A stretch of 64,000 nt of DNA from Pseudomonadota bacterium (GTDB lineage: Bacteria; Desulfobacterota; Desulfobulbia; Desulfobulbales; Desulfocapsaceae): assembly GCA_023412495.1 (NCBI GenBank), contig JAEYNP010000007.1, positions 124,001 to 188,000 on the forward strand, read 5' to 3'. Under the pieces are notes generated by a model. It saw only the letters and a list, made by a program, of their open reading frames with translations, was not told where the DNA came from and searched no databases. Position 1 is the stretch's first letter. Each line of letters begins with the position of its first letter. Positions 19,017 through 28,375 of this stretch are shown piece after piece. A program made the position numbers and the translations under genes.

Positions 19017-20062
19017 ATCACACATCATACAAAGCCACTCCGAGAAAATTGCTTGTCAGGGGATTGCAAATTTCGCCACCGATTGCTCTGGCTCCCATGG
19101 TGGGCTTGTCCCATTCCGCCCTGCGCAGCCTCGTTCAGGAAGCGGGCGGGGTGGGTCTTTTGTACACCGAGATGCTGTCGGCCAAGCGTCTGCCCCATGA
19201 TAATGAAAATTATTCGCCGCTGCTGGTCAGGAGTGAAGGGGAGTACCCCCTCTTTTATCAGATCTTCACCTCTTCTCACCTGGATATCGGGGCCGCAGTG
19301 GAAAAGCTGCACCGGCTTGGGGCCCAGGGAATCGACCTCAATCTGGGGTGCCCGGCACCGCTGGTGAAGAGGCAAAAGGCGGGGGTCTCGCTCGCGGAGG
19401 ACCGGGAGCAGCTCAAAAAGGTGCTGCACGTCTTGCGCAAAGCCACCGAGCTGCCGATCAGCGTTAAGATCCGCCTGGGTAATACGGCTGAGAGTACCGT
19501 TTTGAGAGGCTTCTGCCGGTTTATGCAGGACGAAGGTGTCGATCTCATAACCATTCATGCGCGCCTCAACGGCGAAAAATTCTGCCGCAAACCACGGTGG
19601 GCGGCAATCGGTGAAATCAAGGACGCTGTGTCTGTGCCGATTTTCGCCAACGGCGGTATATTTACCGTCGAGGATGCCCGGAAGTGCCTGGCGATATCCG
19701 CCGCCGACGGCCTGATGGTAGGCCGGGGGGCAGGCGAAAATCCCAGCTTATGTTCCGAAATTGCACAAAATGTTTATGGTGAAAGGGTTGGCAGGCAGAA
19801 CACCAGGTCGGAGATATATTTCAAATTCATCAACCTCCTGGAAGAACGTTTTGTCCCCGAAAGACGACTTGGCAGGTTGAAGCAATTCACCTCGTATTTT
19901 TCAGCTCCTTTTCCGTTCGGTCACCATCTGGCCTCGGCAATTCAGAGTTGCCGCTCGATCGAACAGGCAAGGGAGAAAGCTCAAGGATTTTTTGCCGACT
20001 ATGCCTGTGATTATGCTGATATTGGCAGGTTGATTACAACAAACAAGGAGGAACAGCAATGA
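19013..20062 (+). CDS. dus: tRNA-dihydrouridine synthase
   Basis: 349 residues, FMN-dependent TIM barrel that reduces uridines in the tRNA D-loop. Motifs are PPIALAPMVGLSHSALR at the N-terminus, the catalytic Cys in DLNLGCPAPLVKRQKAG, SVKIRLG, and the FMN-phosphate site DGLMVGRGAGENP. The start overlaps the preceding stop (ATGA). It ends in ATGA overlap with the phasin-like gene. The paralogue class (A, B or C) is not clear; it resembles DusB/C-like proteins. Confidence 0.9.
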   Translation: MNHTSYKATPRKLLVRGLQISPPIALAPMVGLSHSALRSLVQEAGGVGLLYTEMLSAKRLPHDNENYSPLLVRSEGEYPLFYQIFTSSHLDIGAAVEKLHRLGAQGIDLNLGCPAPLVKRQKAGVSLAEDREQLKKVLHVLRKATELPISVKIRLGNTAESTVLRGFCRFMQDEGVDLITIHARLNGEKFCRKPRWAAIGEIKDAVSVPIFANGGIFTVEDARKCLAISAADGLMVGRGAGENPSLCSEIAQNVYGERVGRQNTRSEIYFKFINLLEERFVPERRLGRLKQFTSYFSAPFPFGHHLASAIQSCRSIEQAREKAQGFFADYACDYADIGRLITTNKEEQQ

Positions 20063-20382
20063 TGGATCTAATGAAAAAAGCAGTTCTGGCCGGGATAGGG
20101 GTTGCATCCCTTACCATGGAAAAAGTCGAGGAATTTTCCAAGGAGCTGATCGACAAGGGGAAGCTGACGGAACAGGAGGGGGAAAAGTTTCTGCAGGATA
20201 TACAGAAACGGGCGGAGGAATCGCGAGAGGCGTTGAAACAGCAGACCGACAGGTTGGTGGAATCCGCCATCAGCAGGATGCAGCTGGCCAAGACTTCCGA
20301 TCTTGAAAAACTGCAGGCCGAAATCGAGGGGCTTAGAAAAGAGATCGAGGCCCTGCGCTTGATGCGCAGCAAGGAACAGTGA
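20059..20382 (+). CDS. Phasin-like small helical protein
   Basis: 107 residues. It starts with a short hydrophobic stretch (KKAVLAGIGVASLTMEKVEEF) and continues as a long amphipathic, highly charged helix or coiled coil. This matches the PhaF/PhaI-like phasin and PHA-regulator family. ATG at 20059 follows AGGAGGAACAG and overlaps the dus stop. No PHA synthase is in the window, so the role could be granule binding or a general coiled-coil function. Confidence 0.75.
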   Translation: MMDLMKKAVLAGIGVASLTMEKVEEFSKELIDKGKLTEQEGEKFLQDIQKRAEESREALKQQTDRLVESAISRMQLAKTSDLEKLQAEIEGLRKEIEALRLMRSKEQ

Positions 20383-20396
20383 CGGCAGAAGTTCCT

Positions 20397-21989
20397 CTAC
20401 CTGCGCAAGAGACGGCTTCTCAGCTTATTCGTGATGATATCCATTTCGGAGAGTTTCAGCAGATGTAAAACAGCTCCGTAGAGGATAACGCCTGCAAACA
20501 CCAGGGTAAAGAGAGCAACGGCCTGTTGCGGAGTGTTGCCGTAGAGCCAACCGGAAAAAAGAGGGAGCGCCAAGAGCAGCATGCCGGAGAGTGCCAGGGT
20601 GCCAAGGGAAATCTTGGCAAGGCCCCGCAGCAGGTACGGCAGGGAATAGCCCTGCAGTTTCCTGTAGAGAACCGCCATCAGAAAAACGAAGCTGATGAGC
20701 ATCGAACACGAGGTGGACAGGGCTATGGCCAGGTGCTGAAAGCGATCGATGGTCAGATTGATGATGACGAGATTGCTGGCGATCGCGAGGAAGCTGGCGA
20801 TGACCGGATATCGAGGCTTGTCGAGGGCGTAGAATGCCGGGCCCAGAACCTTGGTTGCCGAATAGGCGAAGAGGCCGACGGCATAGAGGTTGAGGGTGCT
20901 TGCCGTGGCAATGGTGTCTGCGGGGGTAAAGGCGCCGTGCTCGAAAATCAGCCGGATGATCGGCTCGGAGAGGATGATGAGGCCGGCGGTGGCCGGCAGA
21001 TTGAGGGCAAAGACCATGGTGAGGGACGAGACCATGGTCTGCTTCATCGCCGGAATATCCTTCTGAGCCGCCTGCTTGGCCAGAACCGGCAGCATGGCGA
21101 TGGACAGGGCCACCCCCAGGACGCCTATCGGCAACTGCACCAGCCGGAAGGCGTAATAGAGCCACGAAACGGAGCCTTCGGCGCAGGAGGCGGCGAAGTT
21201 GGTGTTGATAAAGATATTGATCTGGACGGCTGAGACGCCGATGGTGGCCGGAAGCATCAGCTTGAGGATCTGGAGAAGACCGGGGTCCCGCAGATTGAAG
21301 ACCGGACGATAGCGGAAGCCGGTCTTCCAGAGGGTCGGCAATTGGCTGCCGAACTGGGCCAGGCCACCGATCAGCGTTCCGATCGCCATGCCGACGATAG
21401 CCGGCTGGCCGTAGTGGGGCAGAATGAAGGCGAGGCTCACGCCGCCGATAAGGGAGCCGAGATTGAAGAAACTGGAGGCGAAGGCGGGGACGAAGAAGCG
21501 GCCTTTGGTATTCAAGACACCCATGACCACAGCCGAGAGTGAAATAATAACCAGGAAGGGGAGCATAATCCTGGTCAGCCAAACGGTGAGGGCCGTTTTG
21601 CCGGGAATTTGTTCAAAATCCGGAGCCAGGATACCCACGATCTCCTCGGAGAAGAGAATGCCCAGCAGGGTGAGCAGGCTGAGCAGCACCAGGAGGAAGG
21701 TGAGGACGTTGGACGCTAGCCTCCAGGTCTCCTCTTTGGACCTGTTGGTATCGTAAGCGGAAAAGACTGTCACGAAGGCCGCCGACAAGGCGCCTTCACC
21801 GAAAAGATCTCTTAAGAGGTTAGGGATCCGGAAGGCCACGACAAAGGCGTCGTAGGTGAAACCGGCGCCGAACATTCCCGCGAACACCTGTTCCCTCACC
21901 AGCCCGAGCACTCGGCTGCACATGACGGCAATTCCCACGGAAGCTGCCGATTTTGCGATGGTTTTGTTTCTTTGTATCTGGTCGTTCAA
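20397..21989 (-). CDS. murJ: Lipid II flippase MurJ
   Basis: 530 residues, about 14 membrane helices, MATE-like MOP fold. The N-terminal VMCSRVLGLVREQVFAGMFG and GALSAAFVTVFS are typical of MurJ/MviN, which flips peptidoglycan lipid II across the inner membrane. The frame starts with TTG at 21989, with no clear ribosome-binding site. It converges on the dus-phasin pair with only 14 bp between stops. Confidence 0.92.
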   Translation of the reverse strand: MNDQIQRNKTIAKSAASVGIAVMCSRVLGLVREQVFAGMFGAGFTYDAFVVAFRIPNLLRDLFGEGALSAAFVTVFSAYDTNRSKEETWRLASNVLTFLLVLLSLLTLLGILFSEEIVGILAPDFEQIPGKTALTVWLTRIMLPFLVIISLSAVVMGVLNTKGRFFVPAFASSFFNLGSLIGGVSLAFILPHYGQPAIVGMAIGTLIGGLAQFGSQLPTLWKTGFRYRPVFNLRDPGLLQILKLMLPATIGVSAVQINIFINTNFAASCAEGSVSWLYYAFRLVQLPIGVLGVALSIAMLPVLAKQAAQKDIPAMKQTMVSSLTMVFALNLPATAGLIILSEPIIRLIFEHGAFTPADTIATASTLNLYAVGLFAYSATKVLGPAFYALDKPRYPVIASFLAIASNLVIINLTIDRFQHLAIALSTSCSMLISFVFLMAVLYRKLQGYSLPYLLRGLAKISLGTLALSGMLLLALPLFSGWLYGNTPQQAVALFTLVFAGVILYGAVLHLLKLSEMDIITNKLRSRLLRR

Positions 21990-22142
21990 TGGTCTGCCAT
22001 GCGTGGTGGATTTTACAAAACGAGGCGCTCGGCAATGATACCTCGATTAATAGGAATACGCTATAAAATCATACTTTTGTTTGCACCATTTCGATTTTTT
22101 CCTTGAAATAGTTTCGTCGCCGAATCCTCCGGGCGATCTTTC

Positions 22143-22172
22143 TTGACTTTGTCTTTTGAAATTGCATATATG
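22143..22172 (+). promoter_or_regulatory. Sigma-70-type promoter upstream of the EF-G gene
   Basis: TTGACT at 22143-22148 and TATATG at 22167-22172 with an 18-bp spacer, about 100 bp before the ATG. Called on sequence match alone. Confidence 0.45.
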
Positions 22173-22268
22173 AGTATGTCTTTTGGTTTGCCCGGAATGA
22201 CAGGGGAGAGGGAAATTATTAGTATTTGGAGAGAGCATTGAAAAATCGTCGTTAATGAGGAGATACGA

Positions 22269-24326
22269 ATGCAGGATACAAATATTGTAAGAAATTTGGC
22301 AATTATCGGTCATGGCAATTGTGGAAAGACCTCGCTTGCAGAAGCTATGCTGTTTACTTCCGGGAAAATAAACAGGCTGGGAAAGGTAGATGACGGCAGT
22401 TCGACGATGGACTACGACGATGAGGAGATCAACAGGAAGATTTCCATCAATTCAAGTTTTCACAACTACAGCTGGAAAAAGCACACCGTCTTCCTGACTG
22501 ATACTCCCGGTGACGACAATTTTCTCAACGAGACCGTGTTCGCCGCCCATGTCTGCGACAACGCACTGTTCGTGGTAGATGCCCTGACAGGGATAAAAGG
22601 CCAGACCATAAAATTTTCCAATATCGTCAAGCAACATAACCTGCCTACTGTCATCGTCGTCAACAAGATGGATCGCGAACGGGCGGATTTTATGGGGACC
22701 GTCGAGCAGATAAAAGAATCCCTGCCGTTCAAGGGGGTCGTTTTGCACCTGCCCATCGGAGCCGAGGACAACTTTCGCGGGTATGTCGATCTGGCGAGCG
22801 GCAAGGCCTACATGTTCGAGGCAGACAAAGGCGGGCTGAAACAGGTCGAGGTACCGGATGACCTGGCGGACGAGGTATCTCTGCTCCGTGAGAGCCTCAT
22901 GGAATCGGTCGCCGAAACCGATGATGATCTCATCGAGAAGTTCCTTGAGGAAGGAGAGTTGACGGCCGAGGAGATCCAGAGCGGTCTGAAAAAAGGCCTG
23001 GCGAAGGCGGCCATTACCCCCATATGCGCATGTGCCGCCACGGTGGGTAAAGGGATTTCGCCCATTCTCGAGGTTATCAACGCCTACATGGCGTCCCCCG
23101 CCGATCGGCCGTCGACACAGGCGAAGACTGCAAGCGGGGAGCCCGTTGAACTCCAACCGCGGGTGGATCAACCGTTCTCCGCGCTGGTGTTCAAGACCAT
23201 GGCTGACCCTTACACCGGGCGTCTCACGATCTTCCGGGTGTACAGCGGGACACTGCAGGGTGACTCCTTCTACAATTCGAGCAAGAAGACCTCCGAACGC
23301 TTCGGCCAGTTGTTTGTCCTCGAGGGCAAGGAACAGAAACCCATCGACAGCGCCGGGCCGGGAATGATAATCGCCGTGGCCAAGCTGAAGGAGACGGTCA
23401 CCGGCGATACCCTCTGTGACCAGGCCAATCCGGTGGTCATCGCTCCGCCTGAACCGCTGAAGCCGGTCATTTCCTATGCTGTCAGCGCCAAGAAAGGCGA
23501 TGAGGAGAAAGTATTCTCCTCGATTACCAAGATGCTCGACGAGGATTTGACGCTGCAGCTGACCAGGCAGACGCAGACCAAGCAGGTGTTGATCTCCGGC
23601 GTGGGGCGTGTGCACCTCGATGTGATCGGGGCGAAAATCAAAAAGAAATTCGGCGTCGAGATGGAACTCTCCACGCCGAAAATTCCCTACATGGAAACCA
23701 TTCGCGGCACCGCCAGGGTTCAGGGCAGGCACAAGAAACAAAGCGGCGGTCGTGGCCAGTTCGGCGACTGCTGGATCGAGATCTCACCGTTGCCCGGCGG
23801 GGGATATGAATTTGTCGACCAGATTGTCGGCGGTGTCATTCCGCAGCAATACCGGCCGGCAGTGGACAAGGGAATTCAGGAGGCCATGGAGAGAGGTGTC
23901 CTCGCCGGATACCCGGTCATCGATATCAAGGTGGTCCTTGTCGACGGCTCCTACCACACCGTCGACTCCTCGGAGATGGCCTTCAAAATCGCCGGATCGC
24001 TCGCATTCAAGAAAGGCGCCCAGGAAGCGGGCCTTGTTCTCCTGGAACCGTACGTGAATATGGAAATCCGGGTCGGCAAGGACCACGTGGGGGACATCAT
24101 GGGTGATCTCAACTCGCGCCGTGGCAGGGTCATGGGGATGGATTCCGGCGATGGCATGGAAATCATCAATGCCCAGGTGCCCCAGGCGGAAATCCTCTCC
24201 TATGCCACCGACCTTACCTCTATCACCGGCGGTCTGGGGAGCTTCAGCGTGTCGTTCTCCCACTACGAGGAGGTTCCCGCCCAGATCGCCGAAAAGGTGA
24301 TCGCCGAGGCGAACATCGAAGAATAA
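22269..24326 (+). CDS. EF-G paralogue (translational GTPase)
   Basis: 685 residues with the EF-G order G, II, III, IV, V. The P-loop is GHGNCGKTS, G3 is DTPGDDNF and G4 is NKMD. The usual DTPGH His, needed for GTP hydrolysis in EF-G/EF-Tu, is Asp here. Domain IV has KQSGGRGQFGDC. No str operon genes (rpsL, rpsG, tuf) are adjacent, so this is an accessory EF-G2-like protein, not the main translocase. ATG follows GAGGAG. mog follows after 19 bp and may be cotranscribed. Confidence 0.88.
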   Translation: MQDTNIVRNLAIIGHGNCGKTSLAEAMLFTSGKINRLGKVDDGSSTMDYDDEEINRKISINSSFHNYSWKKHTVFLTDTPGDDNFLNETVFAAHVCDNALFVVDALTGIKGQTIKFSNIVKQHNLPTVIVVNKMDRERADFMGTVEQIKESLPFKGVVLHLPIGAEDNFRGYVDLASGKAYMFEADKGGLKQVEVPDDLADEVSLLRESLMESVAETDDDLIEKFLEEGELTAEEIQSGLKKGLAKAAITPICACAATVGKGISPILEVINAYMASPADRPSTQAKTASGEPVELQPRVDQPFSALVFKTMADPYTGRLTIFRVYSGTLQGDSFYNSSKKTSERFGQLFVLEGKEQKPIDSAGPGMIIAVAKLKETVTGDTLCDQANPVVIAPPEPLKPVISYAVSAKKGDEEKVFSSITKMLDEDLTLQLTRQTQTKQVLISGVGRVHLDVIGAKIKKKFGVEMELSTPKIPYMETIRGTARVQGRHKKQSGGRGQFGDCWIEISPLPGGGYEFVDQIVGGVIPQQYRPAVDKGIQEAMERGVLAGYPVIDIKVVLVDGSYHTVDSSEMAFKIAGSLAFKKGAQEAGLVLLEPYVNMEIRVGKDHVGDIMGDLNSRRGRVMGMDSGDGMEIINAQVPQAEILSYATDLTSITGGLGSFSVSFSHYEEVPAQIAEKVIAEANIEE

Positions 24327-24345
24327 AAAAGAATCGGTACGCGGT

Positions 24346-24846
24346 ATGACAGACATGTATTCGTTCGCCGTCCTCACCATGAGCGATAAAGGAGCTCGTG
24401 GTGAGAGGGAGGATACCAGCGGCGATTATCTTCGCGAGCGGCTGGCAAAGGAAGGCTATATTCTCCAGTTCTACGAGGTGATCCCCGATAAAAGGGAGAT
24501 CATTGTCGAGAGGCTGAAAAAGCTGGCGGACGACCAGAGGATAACCCTGATAGTGACCACTGGCGGAACCGGTGTGTCGCCGTCCGACGTCACCCCCGAG
24601 GCCATGAATGAAGTCCTGGAAAAGGAGATCCCGGGCATGGCGGAGGCGATGCGGAGCGCCAGCCTCTTAAAGACGCCGCGGGCGATGCTGTCACGCGGCA
24701 AGGTGGGTATCCGGGGTGAAAGCCTGATCATCAACCTGCCCGGAAGCCTGAAGGCAGTCAAGGAGAACCTCGATGTGGTGCTCCCGGTGATTCCCCACGC
24801 CCTGGAAAAAATCAAGGGAGGGACGAGCGACTGCGGCTCGGCCTGA
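24346..24846 (+). CDS. mog: Molybdopterin adenylyltransferase (MogA/MoaB family)
   Basis: 166 residues, single MoCF-binding domain. Motifs are TTGGTGVSPSDVTPEA (residues 70-88) and LINLPGS-type INLPGSLKAV. It adenylates molybdopterin before Mo or W insertion, which would serve molybdo/tungsto-enzymes such as formate dehydrogenases. It follows the EF-G paralogue and ends at a strong terminator. An alternative start three codons on (24355) cannot be excluded. Confidence 0.9.
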   Translation: MTDMYSFAVLTMSDKGARGEREDTSGDYLRERLAKEGYILQFYEVIPDKREIIVERLKKLADDQRITLIVTTGGTGVSPSDVTPEAMNEVLEKEIPGMAEAMRSASLLKTPRAMLSRGKVGIRGESLIINLPGSLKAVKENLDVVLPVIPHALEKIKGGTSDCGSA

Positions 24847-24865
24847 TACGTGATACCTGATAAGG

Positions 24866-24912
24866 AAAAAAGAGGGGCCCCTGGGATCTTTTTCCCGGGG
24901 CCCTCTTGTTTC
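24866..24912. terminator. Bidirectional terminator between mog and purM
   Basis: GC-rich hairpin AGAGGGGCCCCTGGGA / TCCCGGGGCCCTCT with small bulges, flanked by AAAAAA and by TTGTTT. It lies between convergent mog and purM. Confidence 0.85.
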
Positions 24913-24935
24913 AACACAGGCTGATCTCCCGATAA

Positions 24936-26012
24936 CTACCCGACAATCTCCACCCGGGCGGTTTCTCCGTCCTCCATCGGGGCAATTTCACCTATGATAT
25001 AGGCTTCTTCACCGACCGCCTCAAAGTGGTGACGGATATCGTTAGCCTTTTCTTCGTCGACTATAACCAGCAGTCCGATACCCATATTAAAGGTCCGATA
25101 CATCTCATCCCGGGGAATTTCCCCAAGCCTTTGCAGGAAGGTAAAGATCGGGGGCGTAGGCCAAGAGGAGGTTTCGAGGACAGCTTTGTAGCCTTTGGGC
25201 AGGATTCTGGGGATATTGTCGATGAAGCCGCCGCCGGTATTGTGCACCATGCCGTTCAGGGGATAATTCTTCAGGACCTTGAGGACCGATTGAACGTATA
25301 TCTTGGTCGGCTTGAGGAGCACCTCCCCGAGCTTGTCGCCAAGTTCCTCGATGTGCTGGTTTACATCGAGTTTATGGTCGGCGAAGCAGATCTTGCGCAC
25401 CAGGGAATAGCCATTTGAATGAAGGCCGCTGGAGGCAAGGCCGATAATTTTATCGCCCGCCCGGATATCGGATCCGTCTATGATGGCATCCCGATCGACA
25501 ATGCCGGTGACAAATCCGGCCAGGTCATAATCATTTCCGTGATAGAGCCCCGGCATTTCGGCAGTTTCTCCGCCTACCAGGGAGCAGTTGGCCTGTTTAC
25601 AGCCTTCGGCGATGCCCTTGATGACTTCCTTGGCGATGGTCAGATCGAGCTTGCCGACGGCAAAGTAATCGAGGAAACATAAAGGAGTGGCACCGCCTAC
25701 CACCAGATCGTTGACGCACATGGCCACGAGGTCGATGCCGATAGTGTCATGCCTGTTACAGAGATGGGCGACGGCGAGTTTTGTGCCGACGCCATCGGTC
25801 GAGGTAACGATGACCGGTTTCTTGTACTTATTGGTGTCGATGGCGAAATGCGCCGAGAACCCGCCGAGTCCTCCCAGCACGCCACGCTGATGGGTGCTCG
25901 AGACAAGGTCTCGTATCTCTTCGACAAAGGCGTTGCCCTTGTCGATATCGACGCCGGCTTCACTATATTTGGTAGGTTTAAGTTTATTCATATCGGGTAC
26001 TAATGGATCCAT
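24936..26012 (-). CDS. purM: Phosphoribosylformylglycinamidine cyclo-ligase
   Basis: 358 residues, the AIR synthetase of purine biosynthesis (FGAM + ATP to AIR). Motifs are YSEAGVDIDKGNAFV at the N-terminus, STDGVGTKLAVA, DLVAMCVNDLVVGGA, LVGGETAEMPG, and GLHSNGYSLVRK. ATG at 26012 follows GAGAGAGA; a second ATG is at 25991. Not in an operon with other pur genes here. Confidence 0.95.
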   Translation of the reverse strand: MDPLVPDMNKLKPTKYSEAGVDIDKGNAFVEEIRDLVSSTHQRGVLGGLGGFSAHFAIDTNKYKKPVIVTSTDGVGTKLAVAHLCNRHDTIGIDLVAMCVNDLVVGGATPLCFLDYFAVGKLDLTIAKEVIKGIAEGCKQANCSLVGGETAEMPGLYHGNDYDLAGFVTGIVDRDAIIDGSDIRAGDKIIGLASSGLHSNGYSLVRKICFADHKLDVNQHIEELGDKLGEVLLKPTKIYVQSVLKVLKNYPLNGMVHNTGGGFIDNIPRILPKGYKAVLETSSWPTPPIFTFLQRLGEIPRDEMYRTFNMGIGLLVIVDEEKANDIRHHFEAVGEEAYIIGEIAPMEDGETARVEIVG

Positions 26013-26191
26013 TCTCTCTCGGTAAGGCAGGAATAGTTGAATTATCGGAATATTACAAACGTGTTATATAATATTAGCCGCGTCCGGAAAAAGCAATGCA
26101 ATTGCGTCGGGTTTTGGCAAATGTTGGTTTTAGGAGGCTTGGAAGATGTGCTTCTTGAAATATTCGAGAGGTTCTGATAGAAAGATCTCCT

Positions 26192-26404
26192 ATGAAAATT
26201 TTAATTCTTCTTATAGGTTTGGTTTTGGTCCTGGAAGGTATGCCTTATGTGGCAGCCCCTGAAACAATGCAGGATTGGCTGAGACGGGTGAGCGAAGTCA
26301 ATCCCAATCAGCTGCGGATCGTGGGCCTCATCGCCATGTTCACCGGACTTGCGATCTGCTTTGTCGTTCAAAGAACCTCCTTGCTGCAGTTTTTAGTGCC
26401 TTAG
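26192..26404 (+). CDS. DUF2065 small membrane protein
   Basis: 70 residues with two hydrophobic helices (about 1-20 and 44-62). The pattern LLIGLVLVLEGMPYVAAPE...RIVGLIAMFTGLAICFVV is that of DUF2065, often found near HflC/purA in other proteobacteria. The function is unknown. It stands alone between purM (divergent) and a block of repeats. Confidence 0.8.
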   Translation: MKILILLIGLVLVLEGMPYVAAPETMQDWLRRVSEVNPNQLRIVGLIAMFTGLAICFVVQRTSLLQFLVP

Positions 26405-26501
26405 AAATTCATTTCTTGTTTTTTGTTTTTAAACATGAATGTCATGCAGGAAATTACCCCTCGGCGGTAATAAGGCTTTGCCCTCTGTCTTTCCCAACGC
26501 T

Positions 26502-26665
26502 TGATGGACTCGTAAAAAGCCCGATCTGCTTCGTTGTAGGTCTGAAACGGCGCTTCGCTGTTCCCATTTGTACTACCAAAGTGCCGTTTCAGACACTACG
26601 CCTCGTATATCGAACTTTTTCCAGAGTCAATCTCCACGGGTTGGAGCACTTTACGGTTTTACTTC
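26502..26665 (+). repeat. Family 1 palindromic repeat, copy B
   Basis: Begins GATGGACTCGTAAAAAG and ends GGAGCACTTTACGG. The hairpin arms are TCTGAAACGGCGCTT and AAGTGCCGTTTCAGA. It lies about 20 bp before a family 4 repeat, in the 588-bp stretch between the DUF2065 gene and mgtE. Confidence 0.88.
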
Positions 26666-26685
26666 ATAAAATAGCTATGTCTAAT

Positions 26686-26798
26686 GCGGGCTGACGCCCG
26701 CAACCCAAGGGGGGTATCCCCTCCTACAGCAGAGGGGATAAGTACCTTCACGAAATTCGTTCTTAAAAAGCAAGATACGAATTTCTAAGGTACTAACC
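26686..26798 (+). repeat. Family 4 repeat upstream of mgtE
   Basis: Starts with the perfect hairpin GCGGGCTGACGCCCGC and continues AACCCAAGGGGGGTATCCCCTCC. A second inverted pair, AAGTACCTTCACGAAATTCGT / ACGAATTTCTAAGGTACT, closes it. A shorter copy lies at 59841-59917. It occupies the place of a 5' leader for mgtE, but I see no M-box riboswitch consensus. Confidence 0.7.
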
Positions 26799-26992
26799 GC
26801 GCCGGCGGCAATTGTCCGGTCGAGGATGGTTTCTTCCGCTTTTCCAGGAAAAGAAGGACAAAATGCGATTGACCTTCCGGAGTATGTCCCTGTACAGTGG
26901 ATGCCAAAGGGCAACCGCCAGGTTCATACACAAGTAAAACCGACTGTTTTCAATCGAGAATTGATCGATCAAACAATTTTTTGGTGCACATT

Positions 26993-28375
26993 ATGCGTGG
27001 TAGCGACAAGAGAGAGATGATCGGCAATGAGGGGATGGTCATCCTTGACATGGTCAGAAGGTTGAACAGACGCGGCGCTATCGATCATCTGAGAAAGCTT
27101 ATCGATAAAACCCATCCGGCCGATATGGCCTGGGTATACCGGCACCTCACCGAGGAGGAACGGGTCGCCGTCTTCAATATCGTCGTCAAGACCGACGCGG
27201 TCGGTGAATTCTTAAGCGAACTCGACGTCTCCCACCTTACGGAACTGGTCAAGGGACTCACCCCGCAATATCTTGCCGAAATCCTCGCGACCATGCCGAT
27301 GGATGACGCGGTGGATATCCTGGAGGTTCTGCCGCCGGAGATGGCCAACGATATTCGCGAGCACATGGCCAAAAAAGACCGTGAAGAGGTCGAAGAGCTC
27401 CTCCAGTACGATCCCGAGACCGCGGGCGGCCTCATGTCCCCCGAGTTCATGTACCTCGACGAGGAGTTGACGGCGGGGGATGCAATCAAGAGCATCCAGA
27501 AGCGCAGCGAAGAAAAGGAGATGGTTTTCTATCTCTATATCACCCATGGCGATCGCAAGCTCTCCGGCGTCGTCTCGCTCAGGCAGCTGCTCATGCATCC
27601 CGCCGACCGGAAGCTGAAAGAGATCATGAACCCTAATGTTATTTCGGTGGCTACCGATACCGATCAGGGCGAGGTGGCCCAGGTCGTCTCCAAGTACAAC
27701 TTTCTGGCAGTGCCGGTTGTCGACTCGAATTACACCCTGGTGGGTATTGTCACGGTCGACGATATCATCGATGTCATCCGGGAAGAGGCTTCGGAGGAGT
27801 TTCTGCAAATGGCGGGTGCCGGCAAGGATCGGGAAATTTTGTTGAAGTCGACCAGGGAGAGTGCCTTCATCCGGGCGCCCTGGCTCTTTGCATCGTGGAT
27901 CGGCGGCATCATGGCGATGTTCATCATCGGTTCCTTCGAGCATGAGCTGCAAAAGGTGATCGCGCTGGCCTCTTTCATTCCTATTGTTATCGGCATGGGC
28001 GGCAACATAGCCACCCAGTCGTCGACAATCGTCGTAAGAGGCATAGCCACCGGAAGGATCAATCTCGATGCCTCTCTCCGGGTGGTCCTGAAGGAAATGC
28101 AGGTGGGCATCATCCTCGGCCTGATCTACGGCCTGTTTCTGGGGGTGATCGCCTATCTCGGATTTTCCGAGCCAGCCATGCTGGGCGTGGTGGTCGGCGT
28201 CTCCATCTTTTTCTGCATGGCTATGTCGGCCACCCTGGGGACGACCATACCAATCATCCTGAAACGATTCGATGTGGATGCCGCTATCGCCACCGGGCCT
28301 TTCGTGACTACCTCCATAGACATCCTCGGTGTTCTCATGTACTTTTACGTGGCGAAACTGCTTCTCAATCTCTAG
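26993..28375 (+). CDS. mgtE: Magnesium transporter MgtE
   Basis: 460 residues from the ATG at 26993, chosen because family length is about 450. The frame is open to 26897 and another ATG lies at 27017. An N-terminal Mg-sensing superhelical domain (YRHLTEEERVAVFN onward) is followed by two CBS domains (about 140-260), a plug helix and five membrane helices. The pore region contains SFIPIVIGMGGNIATQSSTIVVRG. It is an Mg2+-gated channel of the inner membrane. Its stop codon touches an 18-bp terminal inverted repeat. Confidence 0.92.
   Translation: MRGSDKREMIGNEGMVILDMVRRLNRRGAIDHLRKLIDKTHPADMAWVYRHLTEEERVAVFNIVVKTDAVGEFLSELDVSHLTELVKGLTPQYLAEILATMPMDDAVDILEVLPPEMANDIREHMAKKDREEVEELLQYDPETAGGLMSPEFMYLDEELTAGDAIKSIQKRSEEKEMVFYLYITHGDRKLSGVVSLRQLLMHPADRKLKEIMNPNVISVATDTDQGEVAQVVSKYNFLAVPVVDSNYTLVGIVTVDDIIDVIREEASEEFLQMAGAGKDREILLKSTRESAFIRAPWLFASWIGGIMAMFIIGSFEHELQKVIALASFIPIVIGMGGNIATQSSTIVVRGIATGRINLDASLRVVLKEMQVGIILGLIYGLFLGVIAYLGFSEPAMLGVVVGVSIFFCMAMSATLGTTIPIILKRFDVDAAIATGPFVTTSIDILGVLMYFYVAKLLLNL

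Noticed and set aside
26800..26992. M-box magnesium riboswitch before mgtE
   Set aside because: I could not match the conserved M-box segments; the leader is mainly a dispersed repeat.
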